A DNA stretch of 33,554 nucleotides from the NCBI GenBank assembly GCA_018644935.1, contig JABGPL010000046.1, forward strand, positions 1-33,554. Direction: 5' to 3'. The translations under genes were made by a program, and so were the position numbers. The DNA comes from Calditrichota bacterium (GTDB taxonomy: Bacteria > Electryoneota > AABM5-125-24 > Hatepunaeales > Hatepunaeaceae). The notes beneath the pieces are model-generated. The model was not told where the DNA came from. It saw only the letters and a program-made list of their open reading frames with translations, and did not search any database. This document shows, piece after piece, positions 16,059-23,276 of the stretch (within the stretch, counting starts at the first letter, position 1; each line of letters begins with the position of its first letter).

Positions 16059-17191
16059 TATCTCAACTTAAATGATGTAAGTGTCAAAAACAGTAGGATC
16101 AACCCGATTATCCAGAACCGAATAACAACCTTCGTTTCCGCCCAACCACTTAGTTCGGCATGATGATGAATAGGCGCCATTTTAAATAGGCGGATACCAG
16201 TACCTGTACGTTTCCTGGTATACTTGAAATAATACCTCTGCATTATCACCGAAAGTGATTCGGTTACCAAAACTCCACCGAGAATAATCAAAAATAGCTC
16301 TTTTTTAGCCAGAATCGCCACCGCAGCAATCCCGGCACCGAGGGCTAATGAGCCGACATCACCCATATACACGGAAGCCGGAGGAGAATTGTACCATAAG
16401 AATCCAATTGAAGCTCCAAGCAGAGCGCCACAGAATACCGTTAGTTCGCCTGTTCCAGGCAGGTAAATGATATGTAGATACTCACTCCAGACCACGTTCC
16501 CGGTGGCGTATGCCAATATTGCAAGCCCCACGGCAATAATGGCAACTAATCCGGTTGCGAGACCATCAAGGCCATCTGCAAGATTAACAGAATTTGATGT
16601 ACCTGTTATTACAATAATTACCATTATTACATAGGTAAATCCCAACCCAGCTATCGGAGCAAAATCAAGTGACAGGTTTTTAAAAAATGGCACGGTTGAA
16701 AACGTGAGATTGTCCGCAAACTGTTGTGATAACAGTTGCGGAAATTGAAAAACAACAATACCGACCAATAACCCCAGTGTCATCTGGCTCAAGAGTTTGT
16801 ATTTCCCAGCTAATCCATCTTTCCCACGCTTTTTCTTAAGTATATCATCAACAAAACCTGTGACTCCCATCCAAATCATTGCAATGAGGACGATCCACGT
16901 ATGAGGCAGATCCAACCGACTGAACAGCAATGTTGATATCACAATGGCAGGGATAAAAATCAATCCCCCCATCGTCGGGGTGACTGGCTTGTGCTTGTGT
17001 GTGGATGGACCATCTTCTCTGACTTCATCCACCATACCGCTGCTCAGAATCTTTCTAATTACCAATGGACCAATAAAGAAACATATCATGAATGCAACCA
17101 CAGCAGCCATGCCGGCTCTGAAGGAAATATAGCGGAATACATTAAATGCAAAAATATATTCCTGAAGTGGTAACAACCAGTGGTATAACAC
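16058..17191 (-). CDS. mraY: Phospho-N-acetylmuramoyl-pentapeptide transferase MraY
   Basis: 377 residues with about ten membrane helices. MraY links the UDP-MurNAc-pentapeptide to undecaprenyl phosphate, forming lipid I. The N-terminus FNVFRYISFRAG matches the family start, supporting the GTG start at 17191 that follows the murE stop with no gap (TAAGTG). Motifs: TPTMGGLIFIP, GKYKLLSQM, NSVNLADGLDGLA with the catalytic Asp pair, PPASVYMGDVGSLALG, and MAPIHHHAELSGW. murE lies directly upstream where murF is usually found. Confidence 0.95.
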   Translation of the reverse strand: MLYHWLLPLQEYIFAFNVFRYISFRAGMAAVVAFMICFFIGPLVIRKILSSGMVDEVREDGPSTHKHKPVTPTMGGLIFIPAIVISTLLFSRLDLPHTWIVLIAMIWMGVTGFVDDILKKKRGKDGLAGKYKLLSQMTLGLLVGIVVFQFPQLLSQQFADNLTFSTVPFFKNLSLDFAPIAGLGFTYVIMVIIVITGTSNSVNLADGLDGLATGLVAIIAVGLAILAYATGNVVWSEYLHIIYLPGTGELTVFCGALLGASIGFLWYNSPPASVYMGDVGSLALGAGIAAVAILAKKELFLIILGGVLVTESLSVIMQRYYFKYTRKRTGTGIRLFKMAPIHHHAELSGWAETKVVIRFWIIGLILLFLTLTSFKLR

Positions 17192-18694
17192 TTAAGCTTC
17201 CGTCCCAATGTTTGAATTAAAACCCATTTCCGCCAATGCTTCTCTTGCTACTACTCTGTCATCAAAAGGATGTTTAATCCCTTTGATCAGCTGATAATCT
17301 TCCGATCCTTTTCCTGAAATCACGATCACATCACCTTTTTCAGCAGACCGAATGGCGCAATAAATTGCCATCCGTCGATTACCTTCAATGGTGACCTTAT
17401 CCTTATTCTTGCTCTCAATTCCATTTAAAATATCATCTATGATGAGTCCTGGTTCTTCACCTCGTGGATTGTCATCAGTTACAAAGACTATATCCGCCAT
17501 TTCAGATGCAATCCTGCCCATTTCGCTTCGCTTAGATTTATCTCTTTCTCCACCACAACCAAAAACAGATATTAACCGATTATGATCCAGAGATTTGACT
17601 GTACTTAGGCAGTTCTCCAGAGCGTGACCAGTATGTGAATAGTCCACAAATACATAAAATGGCTGCCCTGAACTGATAGGTTCCATTCTGCCTGGCACCA
17701 TTCTCAGGTTTTTAACACCACTGATAATATGCTCTTCTTCAATGCCTAACGCACTTGTGATACCAACTGCCAATGCTATGTTCTCGCCTTGATATTCACC
17801 AACTAAATCAGTCTCTAAAACTAATTTTTTACCTTTCATTTCAATTTTGTATTTCCCGCCGGCAAGAGACTTTGTAACGGTTGACAGCTTCAGATCCCCA
17901 GTTGAATCAGAAGACCCAAATGTAATGGGTTTCCCACGACTGGCTTGCAACATTGTCGAGCTCCATGGATCATCTCTATTAACCACAGCTGGGCTCTTGG
18001 GATCAATCATGCTGAATAGTATCGATTTGGCGATTGCATAATCTTCCATATCCATATGAAAGTCCTGATGCTCACTGGAGAGATTGGTGAAACCAACAGC
18101 ATCATATTCTAACCCAACAACTCTACCCAATGCAAGAGCATGACTGGATACTTCCATCACAGCCCACCCACATCCTCTGGAACCTATACTTTGCATTTCA
18201 TCAAGTAAAGAGCATAATCTGTCGATATCGGGTGTCGTAAGTGGCGCATCAATCCAACGCTTGCCCGTATCATAACCGTTAGTGGTAATAACACCACATT
18301 TTTCCCCGGCGGTTGTCAATATCGACTTGATAATATTTACAGTAGATGTTTTCCCATCAGTCCCGGTGATACCGATTAACCGAATATTACGTGATGGATA
18401 ATTGTAAATGAGATGTGACAACTCAATCAGACTTCGACGAAAATCGGAAACTCTCACCAGCGGTAAAGGACTGTTTTTAGGTAATTTTTCAGTGGTAATT
18501 GCAAGTATAGCACCCATTTTGAAGGCATCTTGCAGGTAATCCAAACCATCAAAATTCTTTCCCTTCTTTGCTGCAAAGACATAACCTGGCTGAAGCAATC
18601 GAGAATCCTGAGAAATACCGGTGACTTCTTTAGGGAGTTCACCTTTAATGTCTTTAACACCGATTTTGCTGAGTATTTGTTTTACATCAGCCAC
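17192..18694 (-). CDS. murE: UDP-MurNAc-tripeptide synthetase MurE (meso-DAP type)
   Basis: 500 residues. It adds the third amino acid to UDP-MurNAc-L-Ala-D-Glu. N-terminal GISQDSRLLQPGYVFAAKKG, ATP loop GITGTDGKTSTVN, TTPD, EVSSHALALGRV, NLSSEHQDFHMDMEDYA and FGCGGERDKSKRSEMG. DDNPRGEEPG contains the DNPR motif whose arginine binds meso-diaminopimelate, so the peptidoglycan is predicted to be of the meso-DAP type. The late motif reads GKGSEDYQ where GKGHEDYQ is common. The start is GTG, directly after the ftsI stop (TAAGTG). Confidence 0.95.
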   Translation of the reverse strand: MADVKQILSKIGVKDIKGELPKEVTGISQDSRLLQPGYVFAAKKGKNFDGLDYLQDAFKMGAILAITTEKLPKNSPLPLVRVSDFRRSLIELSHLIYNYPSRNIRLIGITGTDGKTSTVNIIKSILTTAGEKCGVITTNGYDTGKRWIDAPLTTPDIDRLCSLLDEMQSIGSRGCGWAVMEVSSHALALGRVVGLEYDAVGFTNLSSEHQDFHMDMEDYAIAKSILFSMIDPKSPAVVNRDDPWSSTMLQASRGKPITFGSSDSTGDLKLSTVTKSLAGGKYKIEMKGKKLVLETDLVGEYQGENIALAVGITSALGIEEEHIISGVKNLRMVPGRMEPISSGQPFYVFVDYSHTGHALENCLSTVKSLDHNRLISVFGCGGERDKSKRSEMGRIASEMADIVFVTDDNPRGEEPGLIIDDILNGIESKNKDKVTIEGNRRMAIYCAIRSAEKGDVIVISGKGSEDYQLIKGIKHPFDDRVVAREALAEMGFNSNIGTEA

Positions 18695-20797
18695 TTAGAG
18701 TTCCCTTGCTGTCAGTTCACAAACATCACCAACTTCCGCACGTGAACCAACCCGTAAGGATTGCTTCACGACCAGTCCTGATCCTTGAGTTGTTACAATC
18801 AATCCTGCTGATGTTGCCTCGCAGATAGCATCACGCAAGGAGTTACTAATAAAACGAGGTACAATAACATCCCCTCCTGGCAATTCATGTTCAGGTCCCA
18901 TTGTTATATGTACTACTGAGCCTGTTTCAACAAGTTCATCCACTTCCGGCAACTGATAGTATGCAACATTTCCCCGCCCATGAACTTTTAGCTTCAATCC
19001 ATCATTTCGAATTTGCTTTTTAGTTTCTTCAAGTGTCAGTGCACAATAGTCTCTAACCCTGATTTTCCTTTTTGTTTCAAATTCATTGTAAACATTTGAT
19101 CTCATGATTTCTGGTTTGAAGCTGATTATCTTTTCAGCAATCCTTTGAAAGACGGGTGCGGCAACCAATCCTCCATAATATGCCCCACCCTGAGGATCAT
19201 CTATTACAATCAAAATTAAAATTTGAGGATCTTCAGCGGGAAAATATCCACAAAAACTAGACAGATATCGTGACTTGAGGTATCCGCCATTTACCAGATC
19301 AGGCTTACTGGCTGTGGAGGTTTTACCAGCAATATTTACATTTTTTATCTGAGATCTCGTTCCTGTGCCATTATTTACAGCATCAACGAGGAAATCCGTC
19401 AACTGTTCAGCTGTATTTTCAGAAATAATCCTTTCGCCGGATTCAATTGGTTGTATCTCCAAACCATGCCCAGGTTTGCGAGTGCCATAAATAATGCGGG
19501 GATTTAATGCAATACCACCGTTTGCGATTGCCTGATATGCCATTGCCAGAGCAAGAGGCGTAACCGCAATTCCCTGTCCGATAAGAACATTTGGTTTTCG
19601 TATTTTTGACCATTTCTCAACATCAGGAACGGACCCGACCCGTTCTCCCGGCAATTCTATTCCGGTTTTCTCAAAAAAACCAAAACGTGAATAGAACTTC
19701 ATTAAATCAAAATCACTGATTGACTCACAAAACTTTATCATCCCCACGTTGCTCGATTTACTCAGTGTCTGCTTCAGAGTAATCAATCCATAATTATGTA
19801 CATCATGAATTCGCTTTCCTGAAATTGAAATATATCCAGGATTTGTATCTACAAGTGAATTGGGTTCAGCGAGCTGATTTTCAAGCAACATTGCCATAGG
19901 TATCGATTTCATCACAGAACCCAACTCGAGCAAATCGCAAATGCTGCCATTCTTCTGATTGCTGGTAGGGGAGGATTCTGGATTATTAGGATCATAGTCA
20001 TTTTTGGATGCCATCGCGAGGATGTATCCCGTTCTTGGATCAAGGATAATTCCTGTTCCACCAGAAGCATCACAATCTTTCATGCCCATCTCAATTTCTT
20101 CCTGAAGTATTGACTGAAGGGCAATTTCAATTGTTAATACAACGTCCCCACCATTGACAACAGATTTATGAGACAAATTTTGTCGTATCTGAGGATTGCC
20201 ATTTACATCCACATTCACAACACGATACCCAGGAGATCCGCGAAGAATTGAATCGCAAACAAGTTCGATTCCACTTACTCCATTTAAATCAGGATCTCCA
20301 AAACCAACGATTTGTCCCGCGACATTATTATATGGATATGCCCGGCAAAAATCCGGTTTCTCAATCAAACTCCATCCTAGATCACGAAGCTGTTCTGCCT
20401 GTACGGGTGAAATTTTTCTATCGAGTGTTACCTCATAAGCTTTACTTGAAAGAAGCTTGAGATAGAAATTTCTATTTCTACCAGTCACCAATTCAAGGTC
20501 ACTGGCAAGTCTCTCAGGATCTAAGAGTTTATACTTGTTTATTGCAATTGTAAGATAGTTTCCAAGATTCTCAGTTAGAGGCAGTCCATCACGCGAATAA
20601 ATCATACCGCGCAGAGGTTCAATTACAAGGTGCCTCCTCCCCCTCTGATCAGCTATCCGATGTAAACCTTCACAATCGAAAAGTTGGACTAATGTCAGTC
20701 GCACAAAAGCGACGCAAACTAAGACCAACATCACTGAACTGATAAAGGAAAATCTCTTTCTAGAATTAAAATCTTCCAAACTCGGATCTCTTTTCAT
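18695..20797 (-). CDS. ftsI: Class B penicillin-binding protein FtsI with two PASTA domains
   Basis: 700 residues. A cytoplasmic start and one membrane helix (about 15-37) precede the pedestal domain (RGMIYSRDGLPL) and the transpeptidase. Active-site motifs: SVMK with Ser294 and Lys297, SSN (348-350), and KTS at 492-494 in IAGKTSTASKP, where KTG is the normal third motif. Two PASTA domains follow at about 585-640 and 645-700, as in SpoVD- or PBP2x-like proteins; these bind glycan or regulate the enzyme. It crosslinks septal peptidoglycan with FtsW. The ATG lies 3 bases after the ftsL stop. The gene position identifies it as the division PBP rather than the elongation one. Confidence 0.93.
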   Translation of the reverse strand: MKRDPSLEDFNSRKRFSFISSVMLVLVCVAFVRLTLVQLFDCEGLHRIADQRGRRHLVIEPLRGMIYSRDGLPLTENLGNYLTIAINKYKLLDPERLASDLELVTGRNRNFYLKLLSSKAYEVTLDRKISPVQAEQLRDLGWSLIEKPDFCRAYPYNNVAGQIVGFGDPDLNGVSGIELVCDSILRGSPGYRVVNVDVNGNPQIRQNLSHKSVVNGGDVVLTIEIALQSILQEEIEMGMKDCDASGGTGIILDPRTGYILAMASKNDYDPNNPESSPTSNQKNGSICDLLELGSVMKSIPMAMLLENQLAEPNSLVDTNPGYISISGKRIHDVHNYGLITLKQTLSKSSNVGMIKFCESISDFDLMKFYSRFGFFEKTGIELPGERVGSVPDVEKWSKIRKPNVLIGQGIAVTPLALAMAYQAIANGGIALNPRIIYGTRKPGHGLEIQPIESGERIISENTAEQLTDFLVDAVNNGTGTRSQIKNVNIAGKTSTASKPDLVNGGYLKSRYLSSFCGYFPAEDPQILILIVIDDPQGGAYYGGLVAAPVFQRIAEKIISFKPEIMRSNVYNEFETKRKIRVRDYCALTLEETKKQIRNDGLKLKVHGRGNVAYYQLPEVDELVETGSVVHITMGPEHELPGGDVIVPRFISNSLRDAICEATSAGLIVTTQGSGLVVKQSLRVGSRAEVGDVCELTAREL

Positions 20798-20800
20798 AGT

Positions 20801-21172
20801 TTATCGAGATCTAAGTGATAGGTGAAACATGGAAATGACCCTGTAATCTAATTTCTCTGGAACGGTAGCAACCCATAGCGTGTCTGCCGGATATTTCTGG
20901 CAAATCATTCCGAGTTGTTCTGCTTTTTTACTTATCCTGACGTATTCTGTGGACTGAGCCAAATCTAGCTCAAGGTTTGATGCATCATTATACAGGCTTC
21001 GGTTGGTAATTTCAGCTGCTATCAGTCTGCTGGCTAAAATGTTATGAAAGTGCTCCTTCCAGACCCAAATGGACCCTAAAAGGAAAAATGCAGCTACAAG
21101 TGTGAGTAGTTTTCTCACCCAGTCGGTCGGCAGGTTAATGTAAGTCGTCCACCCCTTCATGTACGGGCTCAC
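20801..21172 (-). CDS. ftsL: Cell division protein FtsL-like
   Basis: About 120 residues: a short cytoplasmic start, one membrane helix (about 20-38, KLLTLVAAFFLLGSIWVW), then a Glu/Lys/Leu-rich segment (ITNRSLYNDASNLELDLAQ) suited to a coiled coil with FtsB, and the motif STEYVRISKKAEQLGM, which matches the conserved distal part of FtsL. FtsL joins FtsQ and FtsB and activates FtsWI. The identification rests on size, topology, this motif and the place between rsmH and ftsI. Start options are GTG 21172, without a clear ribosome site, and ATG 21160, preceded by GTGAG. Confidence 0.8.
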   Translation of the reverse strand: MSPYMKGWTTYINLPTDWVRKLLTLVAAFFLLGSIWVWKEHFHNILASRLIAAEITNRSLYNDASNLELDLAQSTEYVRISKKAEQLGMICQKYPADTLWVATVPEKLDYRVISMFHLSLRSR

Positions 21173-21228
21173 TTTATGTGTGTAGGTTTAACTCAAAGAA
21201 TTATCTGTATTTACCCTTACAGATACTG

Positions 21229-21250
21229 AAAACGAGGCCAATGTGCCTCG
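21229..21250 (-). terminator. Candidate intra-operon terminator or attenuator between rsmH and ftsL
   Basis: On the minus strand, CGAGGC / GCCTCG (6-bp GC-rich stem, loop ACATTG) is followed by TTTTC just after the rsmH stop. A second perfect stem ATCTGTA / TACAGAT with an 8-base loop lies at 21203-21224, in the same 81-base spacer. A partial terminator here would lower expression of ftsL and everything downstream relative to mraZ-rsmH. Confidence 0.5.
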
Positions 21251-21253
21251 GAG

Positions 21254-22168
21254 TTACATTTTTTTTGCAGCTCGAAGTTTAGCTGATCTGGCATATGGAT
21301 TTTCACCTATTTCAGCTTCGCCTGGTGTTATTACTTTCGGAGTCAGAACTAAGAGCTTTGGTTTTGTATAACAAACACACACCGGAAATTCTGGTGGGCA
21401 GTGACATTTTTTGCTCCAGTGTGAAAAGAATCTCTTGACCTTCTTGTCTTCAGTGCTATCGTACGAAAGGCATATTAAAACTCCACCAACCCTCAACAAC
21501 TTCAGGGCAGCAGCCATAGCATTATCAATCGCATCAAGTTCCTCATTCAAAAACACACGTAACGCCATATAAACTCGACTCAAACTTTTTATTTCATATT
21601 TACCTGGACATACCTTATGAACTATAGAGGATAATTCGGAACTTTTTGTTAAAGGCCTATTCTTTACAATTTCCCGCGCAATTGGTTTTGCGAACCTCTC
21701 TTCACCATACTTTTTGATTATTGCTGCTAGATCATCTTGAGGTAAAGTGTTTAATAAGTCAGCAGCTGTCGTCGGATCGTCAGGAGAATACCTCATATCA
21801 AGTGGACCTTCAAACTTGTGTGCAAAACCCCTGTCAGGATTTTCTAACAACTCCCTCGAAATTCCCCAGTCCCCTATAATTCCATCAAGACCAGGTATTT
21901 TTTCTTCCTGTGCAATCATTTCAAGATCAGAATGATTGCCATATATGATATTTACATTTTCAAACGGGCTCAGTCTACTCGTGGCACGTTTTATTGCTTC
22001 AGGGTCTCTGTCAATTCCATATAATGTCAATTTCTTTTTCGTTTTCTGAAGCAGCCGGATAAAATATCCCCCGCTTCCCAATGTCAAATCTAAGAATTTA
22101 TCTCCTTTGGTATCAAGAAGATAATCGGTTACAGTTTCAACCAGAACGGGTTGATGAAAGTCTGTCAT
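21254..22168 (-). CDS. rsmH: 16S rRNA (cytosine-1402-N4)-methyltransferase RsmH (MraW)
   Basis: 304 residues, typical length. RsmH methylates N4 of C1402 in 16S rRNA near the P site. Motifs: HQPVLVETVTDYL at the start, SAM site LDLTLGSGGYFIRLL, YGIDRDPEAI, DGIIGDWGIS (family usually D-LGVS), NPDRGFAHKFEGPLDMRYSP, and SLSRVYMALRVFLNEELDAI. It begins with ATG 30 bases after the mraZ stop and is the second gene of the dcw cluster. Followed by a hairpin pair before ftsL. Confidence 0.95.
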   Translation of the reverse strand: MTDFHQPVLVETVTDYLLDTKGDKFLDLTLGSGGYFIRLLQKTKKKLTLYGIDRDPEAIKRATSRLSPFENVNIIYGNHSDLEMIAQEEKIPGLDGIIGDWGISRELLENPDRGFAHKFEGPLDMRYSPDDPTTAADLLNTLPQDDLAAIIKKYGEERFAKPIAREIVKNRPLTKSSELSSIVHKVCPGKYEIKSLSRVYMALRVFLNEELDAIDNAMAAALKLLRVGGVLICLSYDSTEDKKVKRFFSHWSKKCHCPPEFPVCVCYTKPKLLVLTPKVITPGEAEIGENPYARSAKLRAAKKM

Positions 22169-22197
22169 CCGGCTTTAGTGTTTAGTGCAAACATGAA

Positions 22198-22644
22198 CTA
22201 TATTCTTGAAAATAATTGTTTTGCAACATCATGTGGATCATAATCAATCTGCCGTAAATGATCCTTGAAGCTCTCAGGCTCCCAGATTTCCATTTTTCCT
22301 CTCACACCTGCAATTGTAACCTTTTTCTCGATGCCAGCCCATTCCAATAACTCACCGGGTATGCGAACTCGATGCTGGTTATCAATCGGGCAGGTAATTG
22401 ACCATGAATGCAAAGCCTGCATCATCTCACCATAGTCACCATCGCTCATGACGTTGAGGAAATCGTTGTCAAGACTCATATTCCACTTTGACAGTGGAAT
22501 GAGCAGCAAACACAAATTGCTGCCTTTTGTAGCAACCAGTGTTTTGTTGTCAATCTCCTGAATCATTGATCTGTAATTTACAGGAACTTGTAACCTTAGC
22601 TGACCATCGAGAGTGTGTTCCCATTTCCATGTGAAGTTATACAG
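22198..22644 (-). CDS. mraZ: Transcriptional regulator MraZ with probable CTG start codon
   Basis: MraZ is a DNA-binding regulator at the head of dcw clusters, built of two SpoVT/AbrB-like halves. The first ATG (22566) leaves 122 residues and cuts off the first half. The frame continues upstream for 26 codons and encodes the missing piece, EHTLDGQLRLQVPVNYRS, which matches the family start HTLD-KGR-IP--FR. The second half, CPIDNQHRVRIPGELLEWAG, is intact. An in-frame stop (TAA) lies upstream, overlapping the AAAGGAG, and between it and 22566 there is no ATG, GTG or TTG. The only good start is CTG 22644, seven bases after AAAGGAG (22652-22658). The resulting 148 residues are normal for MraZ. 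The CTG start is an inference from sequence; a sequencing error is the alternative. Confidence 0.88.
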   Translation of the reverse strand: MYNFTWKWEHTLDGQLRLQVPVNYRSMIQEIDNKTLVATKGSNLCLLLIPLSKWNMSLDNDFLNVMSDGDYGEMMQALHSWSITCPIDNQHRVRIPGELLEWAGIEKKVTIAGVRGKMEIWEPESFKDHLRQIDYDPHDVAKQLFSRI

Positions 22645-22752
22645 GACTTTACTCCTTTAATTTCAAACGTCTACAAAATCAAATCCCTAACAATCCCAAA
22701 TTCTTACTTTTTGAAGACGAATTCTAAAATTCTTCCCCTAATGGTACCTGAT

Positions 22753-22781
22753 AGGATAATAAAAAAAACCACTATTGTCAA
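22753..22781 (-). promoter_or_regulatory. Sigma70-type promoter of the dcw cluster (PmraZ)
   Basis: On the minus strand, perfect -35 TTGACA (22776-22781), a 17-base spacer with a T8 run, and -10 TATCCT (22753-22758). Transcription would start near 22745, leaving a leader of about 100 bases before the mraZ CTG. The -35 box lies in the loop of an inverted repeat CCACT / AGTGG (22768-22784), a possible operator. It is the best promoter match upstream of the 16-gene cluster. Confidence 0.72.
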
Positions 22782-23242
22782 GTGGAATTCATAGAAACCT
22801 TGGGAAAAATGATAATGAAACAGCCTTGAAGACGCTGAAAACCATGCCTAGCCTTTGATTGGGAGGTTTATGTTTTTTTTTTACAATTTTGAATCACATA
22901 TTTAGTATCGAACTTATTATATTATCAATACATCGAACCCGTTACTCAACATCGACATAATCGCAATAAACTCACAAAAAATGGATACATTTCTTTTGAA
23001 ATTTTTCGATAGCTCAATAGGATCGTTAAAAACAATTGATGACTGATTTGATCGTCTTCAGAGTAAAGCTCATATTCACAAATCGGATGTTTCAATTGAA
23101 ATAGGGTTATGTCCTTTGAGGAACCAATAAAACGCTTTTTAAAAGACAGATACAACACCGTTTAGCAAAAATGATTTATTCATTTTTTACGTCTGCAATC
23201 GAAGTTCCATACCAAGTTTTCATCCCGTTACGCTATTCGATA
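22782..23242. other. AT-rich divergent spacer between mraZ and the radical-SAM-like gene
   Basis: About 460 bases of AT-rich DNA with several A- and T-runs, including a T10 stretch near 22873. A 70-codon minus-strand frame at 22946-23158 starts at a TTG, lacks a ribosome site and shows no recognisable content, so I do not call it. No repeat or RNA gene is evident. The length is unusual for a window that is otherwise tightly packed. Confidence 0.5.
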
Positions 23243-23271
23243 TTGACACCTAATTAATTTTAGTGTAACTT
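23243..23271 (+). promoter_or_regulatory. Promoter of the radical-SAM-like/recO genes, probably giving a leaderless mRNA
   Basis: Perfect -35 TTGACA (23243-23248), 17-base spacer, -10 TAACTT (23266-23271, three of six matches). The start codon ATG is at 23277, only five bases after the -10 box, so transcription would begin at or next to the A of ATG. No Shine-Dalgarno sequence is present, in agreement with a leaderless transcript. Confidence 0.5.
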
Positions 23272-23276
23272 TAAAT

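Noticed and set aside
22566..22568. ATG as the start of mraZ
   Set aside because: It would delete the conserved first half of the protein although that half is encoded in frame directly upstream.
22946..23158. 70-codon minus-strand open frame in the mraZ upstream spacer
   Set aside because: TTG start, no ribosome site, no recognisable content and AT-rich surroundings.
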